DNA from: Paenibacillus nasutitermitis
GTDB lineage: Bacteria; Bacillota; Bacilli; Paenibacillales; Paenibacillaceae
Direction of reading: 5' to 3'
DNA length: 64,000 nt
NCBI RefSeq assembly: GCF_014641075.1
Contig: NZ_BMHP01000002.1
Location: forward strand, 992,001 to 1,056,000
Shown one piece after another: positions 63,444 to 64,000 of this stretch. Under the pieces are notes generated by a model that made no database searches, was not told the DNA's origin, and saw only the letters and a list, made by a program, of their open reading frames with translations. Made by a program: the position numbers and the translations under genes. The number at the start of each line of letters is the position of its first letter. The first letter of the stretch is position 1.

Positions 63444-64000
63444 TTAACCCCCGTAAGTCCCTCCCATCACGCCGCCTCCATTAACGGGTTCCAGCGTGGC
63501 GTTAGGATTTTGCTTAAGTTTTTGCAGAAATGCATCGCCTTTGGTCTGCCATTCCTTGAGGGCTGCATCGACGGATTTCTTCCCGCTGAGTACCTCCTGG
63601 AATAATGGCTGGCCAAGTTGATTGACTGACCACAGATTCGGTTTCTCCCGGTTTAACTTGTCGAAATCGATATCCTGCGGTGGAGTAGGTTTAAGCGCAT
63701 AGAAGGCACCGATGTTGTAGCTCATACCATCCTTAGGCTTGAGGAAGGATTTGCGGGCAACCATCTCATAGGAACTGCGCGACTTCAGCTTCGCCCATTC
63801 CTTGCTGTTGTTAAATTGAATGAATTCCCAGGCATCTTCACTGTTTTGCGCTTTGGAATTGATGGCCATCAGATTGTTCAAATAAATATTTCCCCCAACG
63901 CCTGGGGCTTCGGCAAATGTAGGGACGGTTACAACATCCCAGTCAATCGCTTTGATGTCTTTGTTCTTGGTTGAAAAATCTTTGGCTCTGGCCAGCTCGT
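63444..64000 (-). CDS. Extracellular solute-binding protein (partial, N-terminus off the right edge)
   Basis: C-terminal 185 residues of a family-1-type ABC importer binding protein. Seen: DVVTVPTFAEAPGVGGNIYL, NLMAINSKAQNSEDAWEFIQ, and the acidic/Lys tail VDAALKEWQTKGDAFLQKLK common in this family. The frame is open to the right edge. No ABC partner genes are visible on this side. Confidence 0.85.
   Translation of the reverse strand, partial: ELARAKDFSTKNKDIKAIDWDVVTVPTFAEAPGVGGNIYLNNLMAINSKAQNSEDAWEFIQFNNSKEWAKLKSRSSYEMVARKSFLKPKDGMSYNIGAFYALKPTPPQDIDFDKLNREKPNLWSVNQLGQPLFQEVLSGKKSVDAALKEWQTKGDAFLQKLKQNPNATLEPVNGGGVMGGTYGG

Overview
The window comes from an endospore-forming Bacillota chromosome, most likely Paenibacillus or a close relative. 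The pointers are the spoIIIA operon, spore photoproduct lyase, an S-layer-homology protein, YesM/YesN-type two-component systems beside lipoprotein sugar importers, a G+C content near 50 % (by eye), and frequent TTG/GTG starts behind strong Shine-Dalgarno sequences. It is mostly ordinary chromosome. No prophage, CRISPR array or complete insertion sequence was seen.

Layout. 1-3.5 kb (minus): spoIIIAA-AE, cut by the left edge, and yqhV. 3.6-5.9 kb (plus): comA-comB (sulfolactate synthesis) and ytwI. 6.0-10.9 kb (minus): lysC, efp, yqhT/pepQ, aroQ and yqhR, with two tandem-repeat arrays between genes; 11.1-12.4 kb (plus): yqhQ and a small membrane protein. The aroQ-yqhT-efp-yqhV-spoIIIA order of Bacillus is kept here but interrupted by lysC, ytwI and comBA. 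12.4-21 kb: patatin-like lipase, then a carbohydrate uptake system (lipoprotein binding protein, response regulator and kinase on minus; two permeases on plus) followed by a probable transposase scrap. 21-26.5 kb: mntR, splB, ccdA and the zinc importer znuACB behind a consensus promoter with a Zur-like operator. 26.5-29.2 kb: metG under T-box control, and yidD. 29.5-32.6 kb: two Gfo/Idh/MocA oxidoreductases around an AraC regulator. 32.7-35.1 kb: a secreted stalk/PKD protein and a small membrane protein. 35.2-40.5 kb: an ABC-2 exporter with a divergent two-component system, resembling Bacillus LnrLMN/LnrJK. 40.5-50 kb: YktB, an RND exporter, a TetR-regulated ABC exporter with a palindromic operator, and two MFS exporters. 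50-56.5 kb: speA-type decarboxylase, dienelactone hydrolase and many small proteins. 56.5-59.8 kb: an AT-richer degraded patch. 60-64 kb: SLH protein, a second SPL-family radical SAM gene coupled to ung, three tRNA genes and the end of another binding protein.

The most unusual region is 57.8-58.9 kb. Two halves of a tRNA-Val(GAC) gene lie about 1.06 kb apart on the minus strand and would pair into one good tRNA. Between them are the frameshifted C-terminal part of a large serine recombinase, whose stop codon falls in the anticodon loop of the 3' half, and a complete but different tRNA-Val(GAC) on the opposite strand. This looks like the scar of a serine-integrase element that split a tRNA gene and left a replacement tRNA of the same anticodon. 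Other notable items are a doubly frameshifted DUF2905 gene, a 17-bp and a 71-bp tandem repeat, a 35-codon acidic ORF with a strong ribosome binding site, and two alternative hairpins downstream of the DUF1885 gene.
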